NCBI GenBank assembly: GCA_024401395.1
Contig: JAKSLD010000030.1
Span: 1-34,258, forward strand
Direction of reading: 5' to 3'
Source: Bacteroidales bacterium
GTDB taxonomy: Bacteria > Bacteroidota > Bacteroidia > Bacteroidales > Marinilabiliaceae
DNA: 34,258 nucleotides
The notes beneath the pieces were generated by a model that had not been told where the DNA came from, ran no database searches, and worked only from the letters and a program-made list of their open reading frames with translations. Each line of letters opens with the position of its first letter. Positions within the stretch are counted from its first letter, which is position 1. This document shows, one piece after another, positions 8,857-14,990 of the stretch. The position numbers were made by a program, and so were the translations under genes.

Positions 8857-9894
8857 ATGGAAGAAAAACGCTTTATTAGTCCGCTCACAGATTTCGGCTT
8901 CAAGCGAATCTTTGGCAACAAGGACATTCTGCTCGCATTCCTCAACGATTTGTTCGAGGGCGAGGTGCAGTTCACCGATTTAGTCTATTCCGATAAGGAA
9001 ATAAAGGGCGACTCCGAGGAGGACAAGACAGTAATCTACGACATCCATTGCACAACATCCAGCGGCGAGAAGATTATCGTAGAGATGCAGAACGAGTTTA
9101 CGCTGGGCTTCCGCGACCGTATGGTGTATTACATTGCCCGCGATGTGGCAAAGCAAGGCGAAGCAGGAAAGGGTTGGAATTATGGCTGTTTGAAGGCTGT
9201 ATATTCAATAATCTTTACTAATTTTGAACTGTTCGATAATAATGGTCCGCAGGAATCATTTCAAAGACACGACGTCAAGCTTGTAGACACAACCACAAGC
9301 AAGCCGTTTACGGACAAGATACGGATGGTCTGCCTGCAGATACCGTTGACCATAGAAGAGCCGTTGCAAAGCGGAACAAAAATAGATACGTGGATGTATA
9401 ATCTCAAAAACATGCACAGCATGCAGCAACTGACAAACGCCGAAGATATGCCGATCTTCAAGAGATTGGAGCAGGTGGCAGAGTACCATCAGCTGTCGCC
9501 CGAAGACCGTGAAGCTTATGACATCAGTTATAAGCACTATTTGGATGCGTACAACCTGGAGCTATCCCGCAAGCTACGCATGGAGATGGCCCTTGAACAA
9601 GGGCTGCAGCAAGGTATAGAGCAAGGACTGCAGCAAGGTAGAGAACAGGGGCTGCAGCAAGGACTTGAACAAGGACTACAGCAAGGTAGAGAGCAAGGGC
9701 TGCAGCAAGGACTTGAACAAGGACTTGAACAAGGACTTGAACAAGGACTGGAACAAGGTAGAGCTGAGGGAGAAGCCAAAGGCGAAAGAAAGAAGCAACT
9801 TGAGATTGCTGCGAATATGAAGTCGTACGGTATCCCTAATGACCAGATAGTTTCAATGACTGGTCTTTCGCTGGAAGAGATAGAATCACTATAA
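8857..9894 (+). CDS. Rpn-family / PD-(D/E)XK nuclease-type 'transposase' with C-terminal EQG tetrapeptide repeats
   Basis: 345 residues. The N-terminus (ISPLTDFGFKRIFGN) is the hallmark of the Rpn/PDDEXK_2 family, proteins labelled transposase but better seen as recombination-promoting nucleases. Putative active-site residues are D62, E76 and Q78 (IVEMQ), the usual D...ExQ form. Residues 246-301 are fourteen tetrapeptides of type (L/R/I)(E/Q)QG encoded at 9592-9759, ending in RAEGEAKGE, and the tail (about 313-345) is a short helical domain seen in the family. Family members increase RecA-independent recombination in E. coli; biological use in Bacteroidota is unclear. There are no terminal inverted repeats, so it is not an insertion sequence. 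A strong terminator follows. Confidence 0.9.
   Translation: MEEKRFISPLTDFGFKRIFGNKDILLAFLNDLFEGEVQFTDLVYSDKEIKGDSEEDKTVIYDIHCTTSSGEKIIVEMQNEFTLGFRDRMVYYIARDVAKQGEAGKGWNYGCLKAVYSIIFTNFELFDNNGPQESFQRHDVKLVDTTTSKPFTDKIRMVCLQIPLTIEEPLQSGTKIDTWMYNLKNMHSMQQLTNAEDMPIFKRLEQVAEYHQLSPEDREAYDISYKHYLDAYNLELSRKLRMEMALEQGLQQGIEQGLQQGREQGLQQGLEQGLQQGREQGLQQGLEQGLEQGLEQGLEQGRAEGEAKGERKKQLEIAANMKSYGIPNDQIVSMTGLSLEEIESL
9592..9759 (+). repeat. In-frame 12-bp tandem repeat encoding (x)(E/Q)QG tetrapeptides
   Basis: Fourteen consecutive 12-bp units encode LEQG, LQQG, IEQG, REQG variants. Units are similar at DNA level (for example CTTGAACAAGGA recurs four times near the 3' end), so copy number can change by slippage or recombination without frameshift. 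Confidence 0.9.
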
Positions 9895-9912
9895 TTTCAG
9901 CAACAATAACAT

Positions 9913-10086
9913 TCACAAAGCCGAATGCTTGATAGCGTTCGGCTTTTTATTTTCTATGGCCTCTACTCCTCCGCCGCCTTCAAATGAGTTGAGTAACAGA
10001 AGAAGTTGTTTTTCTTTATCACCGAACTCTTTGCCGAATGTTATACCGAACTGCTTGTCAAGTTGTGACGTATTCAGATACTCCCA
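9913..10086 (-). pseudogene. Coding relic, unknown family
   Basis: On the minus strand a stop-to-stop frame of 57 codons with no start ATG reads like real protein: it begins WEYLNTSQLDKQFGITFGK and continues with EFGDKEKQLLLLLNSFEGG. Its last ten residues are read through the terminator hairpin of the Rpn-like gene, so the true 3' end is probably lost. It looks like the C-terminal remnant of a larger gene. No family is claimed. Alternatively it is a chance open frame, though the composition argues against that. Confidence 0.4.
9917..9950 (+). terminator. Intrinsic terminator after the Rpn-like gene
   Basis: A 12-bp stem (AAAGCCGAATGC at 9917-9928 with GCGTTCGGCTTT at 9935-9946, one G-T pair) and a 6-nt loop, followed by TTTTATTTT, 23 bp after the stop codon. 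Confidence 0.9.
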
Positions 10087-10590
10087 CTAGTTGCGTGTCT
10101 AAGCAAAAACCTTTTTGGTTTCGCATTCGGCTTTCCCCCCTTTTTGTGATAGATTTTTCTACCTTATGTTTTGTCACAACTTTATCATATTATCGTGACA
10201 AATAAAGGATGCAATCCCAATTACAGCCTTTGCCCGTAAATAAATCAATCTTTATCAGCGATATTCAACCTGACCGAACAGTCCAAATGAACCTCTTCGA
10301 CATAGCCCGCAAATCCTTCCCCCAAAGAAGACAATCCGAGTCATTCCTTTCTTCATTGTCAGAAAAATGAGAGGACAGAATAAATGCTTGGAATAAATCA
10401 GTGTATTTGCTACGTTATAGGTGGCTCTTTTTCAATTAGTATCTACAGTTTTATTATGTCAAAAGGGTACAAAGAAGAATTAAGTTACTTATTATACAAC
10501 CAAAGATGGCTTTAGGAAGTATATAGTACATAACTATATCATCTAAAAAGAACAACATTAGGTACGTATCAATATTGAAAACTACTTATT
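10087..10590. other. Decayed intergenic DNA before the PD-(D/E)XK pair
   Basis: This stretch holds a short UmuC-tail-like frame (10209-10370, listed separately), an inverted repeat TTTGTCAC-N17-GTGACAAA (10170-10202) and otherwise AT-rich DNA. No consensus promoter was recognised for the gene at 10591. Confidence 0.5.
10209..10370 (+). pseudogene. Short frame resembling the C-terminal tail of Y-family polymerase UmuC (relic)
   Basis: A 53-codon frame from ATG 10209. Its middle reads IFISDIQPDRTVQMNLFD, which resembles the segment near the UmuC C-terminus that carries the sliding-clamp-binding motif (QLNLF in E. coli; here QMNLF). After that point the sequence no longer looks like UmuC and stops early, and nothing upstream resembles the polymerase body. 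The simplest reading is a fragment left after deletion of an error-prone polymerase gene. A chance resemblance over about 18 residues cannot be excluded. Confidence 0.35.
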
Positions 10591-11442
10591 ATGAGCAAAA
10601 GAAATATTATAGACGAGGTCATCAGTACAGAAAAGACTCGTGAGAATGCACGCAAGGCTATTCCTTTTTTGATTCACCTTGCTCTTACTCGCAAACAGGG
10701 TACATACAATGATTTAACAAAGTATTTAGGATATACTAAATATAGAGGTATTGGTAGTTTGTTGGGAAACATAGAAAATGTTATTTTACGTCTAAACGAT
10801 GTTTTGAATATAACAATACCTACAATTAATGCTCTTATAGTAAATGCATCAGGACTTCCTTCTAATGGATTTGATTTTGTATATCCATTATACAGCGAAA
10901 TGAATGAGGAGGCAAAACTTATTTTTGTTAAGGGTCATAATGAAGAGGCATACGATTTCCCTTATTGGGATTTGGTACTTAAAGAGCTAGGTCTTGAACC
11001 TCTCACTATAGTAGATCCTGAATATATTAAATCCCTTCGATCGTCTTCTAGTAGTTATGGCGGAGGCGAAGGAGAGGAACATAAAGCAATTAAAGAATAT
11101 ATACTCAAGAATCCAAAATCTGTCGGCATCAAAAATGTAGCCTCTTCCGAAGTTGAATATAAACTTGCCTCTGCAGATCGTATAGATGTTTGTTTTGAAT
11201 TGAAAGACAAAGACCATATCGCAGTCGAGGTAAAGCCATCTACTGCTCCTCAGAATGATATTGCTCGAGGTATTTTTCAATGCATTAAGTATAAGGCATT
11301 GTTGGATGCAGAGCGAACACTAGTCTCTGGTTTTTACCAGAACAGTACTTTGTTGGTTTTAGCTGGCAGCATGTCAAAAGAAAACAAGCTCCTGGCAAGT
11401 GAGTTGGGGATTAATTTTATAGAGAATTTCAAAATCGGTTAA
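10591..11442 (+). CDS. Predicted PD-(D/E)XK endonuclease-like protein
   Basis: 283 residues, not assigned to a named family. The N-terminal 75 residues are helical and look like a winged-helix or HTH-type domain (GTYNDLTKYLGYTKYRGIGS). The C-terminal half has the layout of a restriction-endonuclease-like fold: an acidic helix (GEGEEHKAIKEY, 159-170), DRIDV with D196 and D199, a beta strand ending in AVEVK (E213, K215), then an amphipathic helix with Q230. This is the D...ExK catalytic pattern plus helix seen in PD-(D/E)XK nucleases. It is cytoplasmic. The next gene starts 4 bp later, so the two are almost certainly co-transcribed. Context (relics, palindromes, other nucleases) suggests a defence or mobile-element role, which is inference. 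Confidence 0.65.
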   Translation: MSKRNIIDEVISTEKTRENARKAIPFLIHLALTRKQGTYNDLTKYLGYTKYRGIGSLLGNIENVILRLNDVLNITIPTINALIVNASGLPSNGFDFVYPLYSEMNEEAKLIFVKGHNEEAYDFPYWDLVLKELGLEPLTIVDPEYIKSLRSSSSSYGGGEGEEHKAIKEYILKNPKSVGIKNVASSEVEYKLASADRIDVCFELKDKDHIAVEVKPSTAPQNDIARGIFQCIKYKALLDAERTLVSGFYQNSTLLVLAGSMSKENKLLASELGINFIENFKIG

Positions 11443-11446
11443 GAGA

Positions 11447-11935
11447 ATGAACTTAGGTGCCCTGAAAGAACTTGACATACGTACTGTCTGGAAACATGAG
11501 CAATACGATTTCTCTACTTGGCTTGCAGAAGAGGATAATATTAAACTTCTAAGTGACGAACTGCATCTTTCTCTAACAGATATTGAGACAGAAAAGTTTG
11601 TAGGTAACTATCGTTGTGACATCATCTGCAAGGATGAACTCACTGGCAAGAATGTTCTAATAGAGAACCAGCTTGAGCCATCGAACCACGACCATCTAGG
11701 GAAGATTATTACTTATGCATCTGGCCTTGATGCGTCAATAGTTATATGGGTAGTTCAAAATGCAAGAGAAGAACACTCTAGTGCTATTGAATGGCTTAAC
11801 AAGCATACTACAGACGACCTTTCTTTCTTGTTCACTAAGCACTGGGATGAGAATAAAGACCGAGATGATTATCGCAATTTGATTCATGCTGCAATAAAAG
11901 CAGGGACACCAGTTAATCCTGCGGCTATTTTGTAA
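11447..11935 (+). CDS. DUF4268-type nuclease-like protein, C-terminally truncated
   Basis: 162 residues. Residues 1-120 match the N-terminal region of DUF4268-family proteins, predicted PD-(D/E)XK nucleases: the start MNLGALKELDIRTVWKHE, then CDIICKD (D58) and VLIENQLE (E73, Q75), then HDHLGKIITYASG. Family members are usually around twice this length and continue into the DUF4268 domain. Here, after the NKHTTDDLSFLFTKHW segment, an unrelated Asp-rich tail ends the protein. It is probably a 3'-truncated or rearranged gene whose nuclease core is intact. It is translationally close to the preceding PD-(D/E)XK gene (4-bp gap), an arrangement that suggests joint function. Confidence 0.65.
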   Translation: MNLGALKELDIRTVWKHEQYDFSTWLAEEDNIKLLSDELHLSLTDIETEKFVGNYRCDIICKDELTGKNVLIENQLEPSNHDHLGKIITYASGLDASIVIWVVQNAREEHSSAIEWLNKHTTDDLSFLFTKHWDENKDRDDYRNLIHAAIKAGTPVNPAAIL

Positions 11936-11977
11936 GAGCACAATCGCTCCATCCCTACCTATTCCCCCTCCGTTTGG

Positions 11978-12024
11978 CGTAGGCTCCTGCCTACGTCATA
12001 TCTTAGAACATGGCTCCTGCCATG
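11978..12024. repeat. Twin REP-like hairpins sharing the loop TCCT
   Basis: Two perfect hairpins lie 13 bp apart: CGTAGGC-TCCT-GCCTACG (11978-11995) and CATGGC-TCCT-GCCATG (12009-12024). The stems differ at their bases but both end in GGC-TCCT-GCC. Paired short palindromes in an intergenic gap resemble REP/BIME elements. No transposase gene of the REP-associated type is in the window. Confidence 0.7.
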
Positions 12025-12093
12025 CATAAATTATCATCGCCGCCCAAATCGCACATATCCCTCCCATTTGAAAGGCAAGGGGTGAGGTCCATG

Positions 12094-12101
12094 TAACTTT
12101 G
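12094..12101 (+). promoter_or_regulatory. Candidate -7 box for the GIY-YIG gene
   Basis: TAACTTTG fits TAnnTTTG exactly and is 27 bp before the start. A TTTG at 12067-12070 is 23 bp upstream, slightly farther than usual. Confidence 0.45.
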
Positions 12102-12128
12102 TAAAGTCATTTACGTAGCACTAAGAAA

Positions 12129-12497
12129 ATGCTTCCTATGATTCCAACTGTCCGTGACAATATCTATACAGGCCATCTGACTGTAGAGTTAGTAGGTCGT
12201 ATCAAAAAAGCTATTAGCAATCATATCACAAACAGAAGTGGTTTTTATGTCGGCATCACAAATGATCCCGAAAGACGAAACTACTATCATTACAAAAATG
12301 GCAAGGCCCATTCTGAAATGGTGGTAATGTTTCAGTCAACTTCTAATGCCGTTTGCAAAGATCTTGAAGCTGAATTGGTAGATTATTATTCATCTGATTC
12401 TCGTTATCAGGATTTGGTGATAAATCTAACAGGCGGCGGTGGTGGTATGGATGGACAGTCTGGTCCATATTATCTTTATATACTTCTCTGGGATTAG
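12129..12497 (+). CDS. Small GIY-YIG nuclease-domain protein
   Basis: 122 residues. GFYVGITNDPERR (about 38-50) has the family layout: a variant of the first motif merged with the YIG strand (FYVGIT), followed by the catalytic arginine region. A downstream glutamate (LEAELVDYY, about 80-88) and an asparagine (NLTGGGGG, about 98-105) complete the expected set. The family cleaves DNA with a divalent metal ion. The protein is a stand-alone domain with no visible DNA-binding extension. The glycine run followed by a divergent tail suggests the C-terminus may be degraded. Nearby palindromes and two other nuclease-like genes place it in the accessory cluster. Whether it is active is unknown. Confidence 0.65.
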   Translation: MLPMIPTVRDNIYTGHLTVELVGRIKKAISNHITNRSGFYVGITNDPERRNYYHYKNGKAHSEMVVMFQSTSNAVCKDLEAELVDYYSSDSRYQDLVINLTGGGGGMDGQSGPYYLYILLWD

Positions 12498-12547
12498 TAA
12501 TTCTATGCTCGCTATTGTTATGTTACCGCTTAATCCCCAAAAACTAA

Positions 12548-12796
12548 ATCCTCTGTATCTGTGAGTCTATCCTATCTAGCCCATCTACCGCCTCTAGCCC
12601 TTCTGCAACTCATCTCCCTCTTCAATCCCTCTTAGCCTCCACCGATATCTCCGTAAAATCCATAAATCAAAATCTCCCTAAATACCAATACGCCGATCTG
12701 CAGTACAGATTCCAACAAGTGGCCCGAACCACTCGCAACAGAGTGGGCCTAGGCTCTATTGTCCATATGGCTCGAAAGGCTGGCTTCCCTTATTGA
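12548..12796 (+). pseudogene. Coding relic, possibly from a primase-like gene
   Basis: A stop-to-stop frame of 82 codons in the 417-bp gap between genes. Its only in-frame ATG (12767) is ten codons from the end. The C-terminal part (KYQYADLQYRFQQVA, then RVGLGSIVHMARKAGFPY) reads as protein, and the GSIVHMARKAGF stretch is reminiscent of PriCT/primase-associated segments. The N-terminal half is Ser/Pro-rich and may be non-coding. With the HTH gene that follows it may be what is left of a DUF3987/VirE-type primase locus. The assignment is tentative. Confidence 0.3.
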
Positions 12797-12826
12797 ACTC
12801 TTTCGCATTTCTGAACGACTCGTTGT

Positions 12827-12898
12827 GAAGAAAGTGAAGAATGTGAAGTGAAGCACCTTCTTCCTTTTCTTCATGCGCGATAAATAATAAATATTTTC
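12827..12898 (+). repeat. Left arm of long imperfect inverted repeat
   Basis: A 72-bp segment rich in GAAGTGAAG, aligned without gaps to the reverse complement of 13328-13399. The outer 27 bp match at 25 positions and the block ATGCGCG is identical. It ends 16 bp before the small HTH gene at 12915. Confidence 0.75.
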
Positions 12899-12914
12899 TT
12901 ACAATCCAAATTTT

Positions 12915-13247
12915 ATGGCAAAAACTTTTCTTAACAGAAATCTTCCGCCTCTTCCTACTAACTACGACAGGTCACAAAACTATACTGTGTCCGTCTATCA
13001 TCAGAAGGAGGGCGACACCGTTTCTAGACAGACGTCCGACCGCGATATTTTCTTCGACCAGATGCCTGATACATTTACTACCGAATTTGCAAAGGAATAT
13101 GGAAAGGCTATAGGAACAACAGTTCGCTCCATTCATACATGGATTGCCGATTTTGTAAAACATGGCAAGCTTAGACGTATCAACAAGTGTGTCTATATGA
13201 AAACATTCCTGGTTAAGGAGATTATTAATTTTAATGGCTCTCTTTGA
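12915..13247 (+). CDS. Small HTH protein resembling the C-terminal domain of DUF3987/VirE primase-like proteins
   Basis: 110 residues. The second half (FFDQMPDTFTTEFAKEYGK, then AIGTTVRSIHTWIADFVKHGK) is a winged-helix or HTH module like the one that ends many Bacteroidales DUF3987/VirE-type proteins: a short F..(L/M)P..FTT lead, two helices, and a C-terminal strand with lysines and arginines. The body of such a protein is absent, so this is either a remnant that still has a start codon or a free-standing DNA-binding protein. It lies exactly between the two arms of the long inverted repeat, and a hairpin follows its stop. Function is unknown. Confidence 0.5.
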   Translation: MAKTFLNRNLPPLPTNYDRSQNYTVSVYHQKEGDTVSRQTSDRDIFFDQMPDTFTTEFAKEYGKAIGTTVRSIHTWIADFVKHGKLRRINKCVYMKTFLVKEIINFNGSL

Positions 13248-13248
13248 C

Positions 13249-13298
13249 CGCTAGTATATAGCGGGTCTGCTTATTGTTGGCTCGCTATTTTTTTTGCT
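13249..13298 (+). terminator. Hairpin and T-run after the small HTH gene
   Basis: A perfect 6-bp stem, CCGCTA-GTATA-TAGCGG (13249-13265), starts just after the stop. Its right arm can also pair with CGCTA immediately before a run of eight or more T. This is plausible termination, with two competing folds. Confidence 0.5.
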
Positions 13299-13327
13299 AA
13301 AAAGCGCAATTCGCTATTGTATATATC

Positions 13328-13399
13328 AAAAATACTTATTACCTTACGCGCATAAAGAATATAAAGGAGTCACTTCACTTCACTTTCTTCACTTTCTTT
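13328..13399 (-). repeat. Right arm of long imperfect inverted repeat
   Basis: Reverse-complement partner of 12827-12898, about 56 of 72 positions identical and no gaps. It lies 46 bp upstream of the HTH gene at 13445. The 429 bp between the arms contain the gene at 12915. Confidence 0.75.
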
Positions 13400-13444
13400 A
13401 TAATCCTCTCATTTACAACGGAATACTAGGGTAAAATAAACTAC

Positions 13445-13663
13445 ATGAAAATGAACCTACTTCACAATCCTTCCCAAAATACAGATATTTTTGCTAAAAC
13501 TATGACCAAAGCCGAGCTCGCCGACTACCTGGGGATATCTCGTCGCACTCTTTTGCGATGGCTCGACCGTCTGGAACTTTCAGGTATCGAGGGCTACAGT
13601 AAGACCGACAAGATATTGCCCCCTCCCGTACTTAAGATAATCTCAGAGAAGCTCTGTCTGTGA
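13445..13663 (+). CDS. Small helix-turn-helix DNA-binding protein
   Basis: 72 residues. Residues 20-43 (MTKAELADYLGISRRTLLRW) are a clear helix-turn-helix of the MerR/excisionase type. The remainder is a short basic-acidic tail ending in a helix (VLKIISEKLCL). Internal ATGs at 13451 and 13502 are possible starts; 13502 would leave just the HTH. Together with the gene at 12915 it resembles the small regulator found beside VirE/DUF3987-type loci in Bacteroidales, but the target is unknown. Confidence 0.6.
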   Translation: MKMNLLHNPSQNTDIFAKTMTKAELADYLGISRRTLLRWLDRLELSGIEGYSKTDKILPPPVLKIISEKLCL

Positions 13664-13695
13664 CAACATAGCAATAAAACTTTAGATAACTCACC

Positions 13696-13760
13696 CTTAA
13701 CGCACTCTTAACACTCTCTTAACGCTCTCTTAATACAGCCTTAATACAGACATAACTTTG
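13696..13760 (+). promoter_or_regulatory. 11-bp periodic CTTAA array running in register into a TAACTTTG box (copy 1)
   Basis: Five consecutive 11-mers: CTTAACGCACT, CTTAACACTCT, CTTAACGCTCT, CTTAATACAGC, CTTAATACAGA (13696-13750). The sixth register position is CATAACTTTGC, which contains a perfect -7 box TAACTTTG (13753-13760). No TTG lies at the -33 position; the repeats occupy it instead. No gene follows on this strand: downstream are the hexamer array and the 3' end of a gene on the other strand. Confidence 0.75.
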
Positions 13761-13813
13761 CACCCCCCTTGTCTAACTAAGTTTCTCTTTCCTTTATCTA
13801 AATATAAGCCAAC

Positions 13814-13909
13814 GTCAACGTCCTCGTCAAAGTCAACGTCAAAGTCAAAGTCAACGTCAAAGTCAATGTCAACGTCAAAGTCAATGTCAATGTCAATGTC
13901 AAAGTCAAA
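13814..13909 (+). repeat. Hexanucleotide array, 16 units of GTCAA(A/C/T)
   Basis: Sixteen adjacent 6-bp units; one is deviant (GTCCTC) and the other fifteen are GTCAAA, GTCAAC or GTCAAT. The last unit contains the stop codon of the minus-strand gene at 13905. On the minus strand the units read NTTGAC. The length suggests slippage-driven growth. Confidence 0.95.
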
Positions 13910-14924
13910 ACTTCGCCTTCGCCTCGTCAAGAACTGATATTATCTTGTCGCACCATTCGTCGAATTCTTTGTCTTCTCTTTGTAGCTCTGGATGCGCTAG
14001 TATGTGCTTCACGGTTCGTCTGCAGCCTTCGGCAAACGAGATATGTGTGGTGAAGTCTGGTACGGCTCGTTTCAACTTGCTGCAGTCGAATACCACACTG
14101 ACTGCCTTGTCGCCTAGCAGATTTCCCTCCATGTCGTATCCGTTTGGCTCAATGTCGGCAAGGAAGGCTGATGATACATAATAGGGCTTTAACTCTACCC
14201 CAAGAGCGTCGGCTACTGTTTTGTATATCTGATTCCATGTCAATGTCTCGTCCGACATGATCTGGTAGGCCTCGCCTATAGCATGTGGATTGCCAATAAG
14301 TCCAATAAACCCACGGGCAAAATCTTCATTGTGTGTCATCGTCCAAAGTGATTCGCCATCTCCGTGGATAATCACTTTCTTGCCCTCTAACATACGTTTC
14401 AATACTTGCCATGAGCCATTGGCTCCGTGAATGCCAACAGGTACGCTTCTCTCGCAGTAGGTGTGACTGGGACGTATTATTGTGACTGGGAAGCCTTCTT
14501 CTCGATACCATTTCATTAGAAGATTCTCGCAGGCTATCTTGTTGCGTGAGTATTCCCAATGGGGATTGACAAGTGATGTGCCTTCTGTTATGATATAGTT
14601 GTTGGCTGGCTTCGCGTATGCACTGGCACTGCTGATGTACATATATTGTCTTGTCCGTCCTTTGAAGAGCCTGTGGTCGCGTTCTATTTGTTCTGGGACA
14701 AAACCGATGAAGTCGCATACACAGTCGAACATCATGCCCTCAAGTTTCTTCGCAACGTCTGCCTCGTCGTTGATGTCGGCTACTATAGTCTTCACATTTG
14801 CCGGTACCTCATTGGCACGGGTGCCACGATTGATAAGGTATAGCTGACAGTCTTTTCTCTCTGCCAGTTGTCGCGTGATAGCACTGCTGATAGTGCCTGT
14901 TCCGCCAATAAATAGAATCTTCAT
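13905..14924 (-). CDS. NAD(P)-dependent epimerase/dehydratase-like SDR protein
   Basis: 339 residues. It starts with the Rossmann motif GGTGTIS (about residues 7-13). SSASAY (about 98-103) and YSRNK (about 124-128) supply the serine and the YxxxK pair expected in extended short-chain dehydrogenases. The C-terminal half is the substrate-binding part (HGDGESLWTMTHNEDFARGF). The subgroup is nucleotide-sugar-epimerase-like and also resembles plastid CSP41-type proteins. Substrate is unknown and the protein is cytoplasmic. It is a monocistronic minus-strand unit. The stop codon lies inside the first unit of a hexamer repeat array, so repeat changes could alter the C-terminus. Confidence 0.8.
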   Translation of the reverse strand: MKILFIGGTGTISSAITRQLAERKDCQLYLINRGTRANEVPANVKTIVADINDEADVAKKLEGMMFDCVCDFIGFVPEQIERDHRLFKGRTRQYMYISSASAYAKPANNYIITEGTSLVNPHWEYSRNKIACENLLMKWYREEGFPVTIIRPSHTYCERSVPVGIHGANGSWQVLKRMLEGKKVIIHGDGESLWTMTHNEDFARGFIGLIGNPHAIGEAYQIMSDETLTWNQIYKTVADALGVELKPYYVSSAFLADIEPNGYDMEGNLLGDKAVSVVFDCSKLKRAVPDFTTHISFAEGCRRTVKHILAHPELQREDKEFDEWCDKIISVLDEAKAKF

Positions 14925-14970
14925 AGTAAAATTAAGTTGATGTGCTGAACAGTATAACTTTTATTGGCTA

Positions 14971-14978
14971 TAAAGATA
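14971..14978 (-). promoter_or_regulatory. Candidate -7 box of the epimerase-like gene
   Basis: Minus-strand TATCTTTA matches TAnnTTTG at all but the last base and lies 46 bp upstream of the start. Confidence 0.3.
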
Positions 14979-14990
14979 TAAAGAAAATTG

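Noticed and set aside
9537-9779. Ser-Pro-Cys repeat protein on the minus strand
   Set aside because: It is antisense of the EQG tetrapeptide repeat.
8857-9894. Insertion sequence
   Set aside because: Although the family is often labelled transposase, no terminal inverted repeats or target duplication were found around it, and its fold is PD-(D/E)XK.
13814-13909. CRISPR array
   Set aside because: The unit is 6 bp with no spacers, so this is a simple tandem repeat.
13730-13930. Asp/Val/Phe-rich 66-codon minus-strand frame
   Set aside because: It is produced by translating the GTCAAN hexamer array and is not a credible gene.
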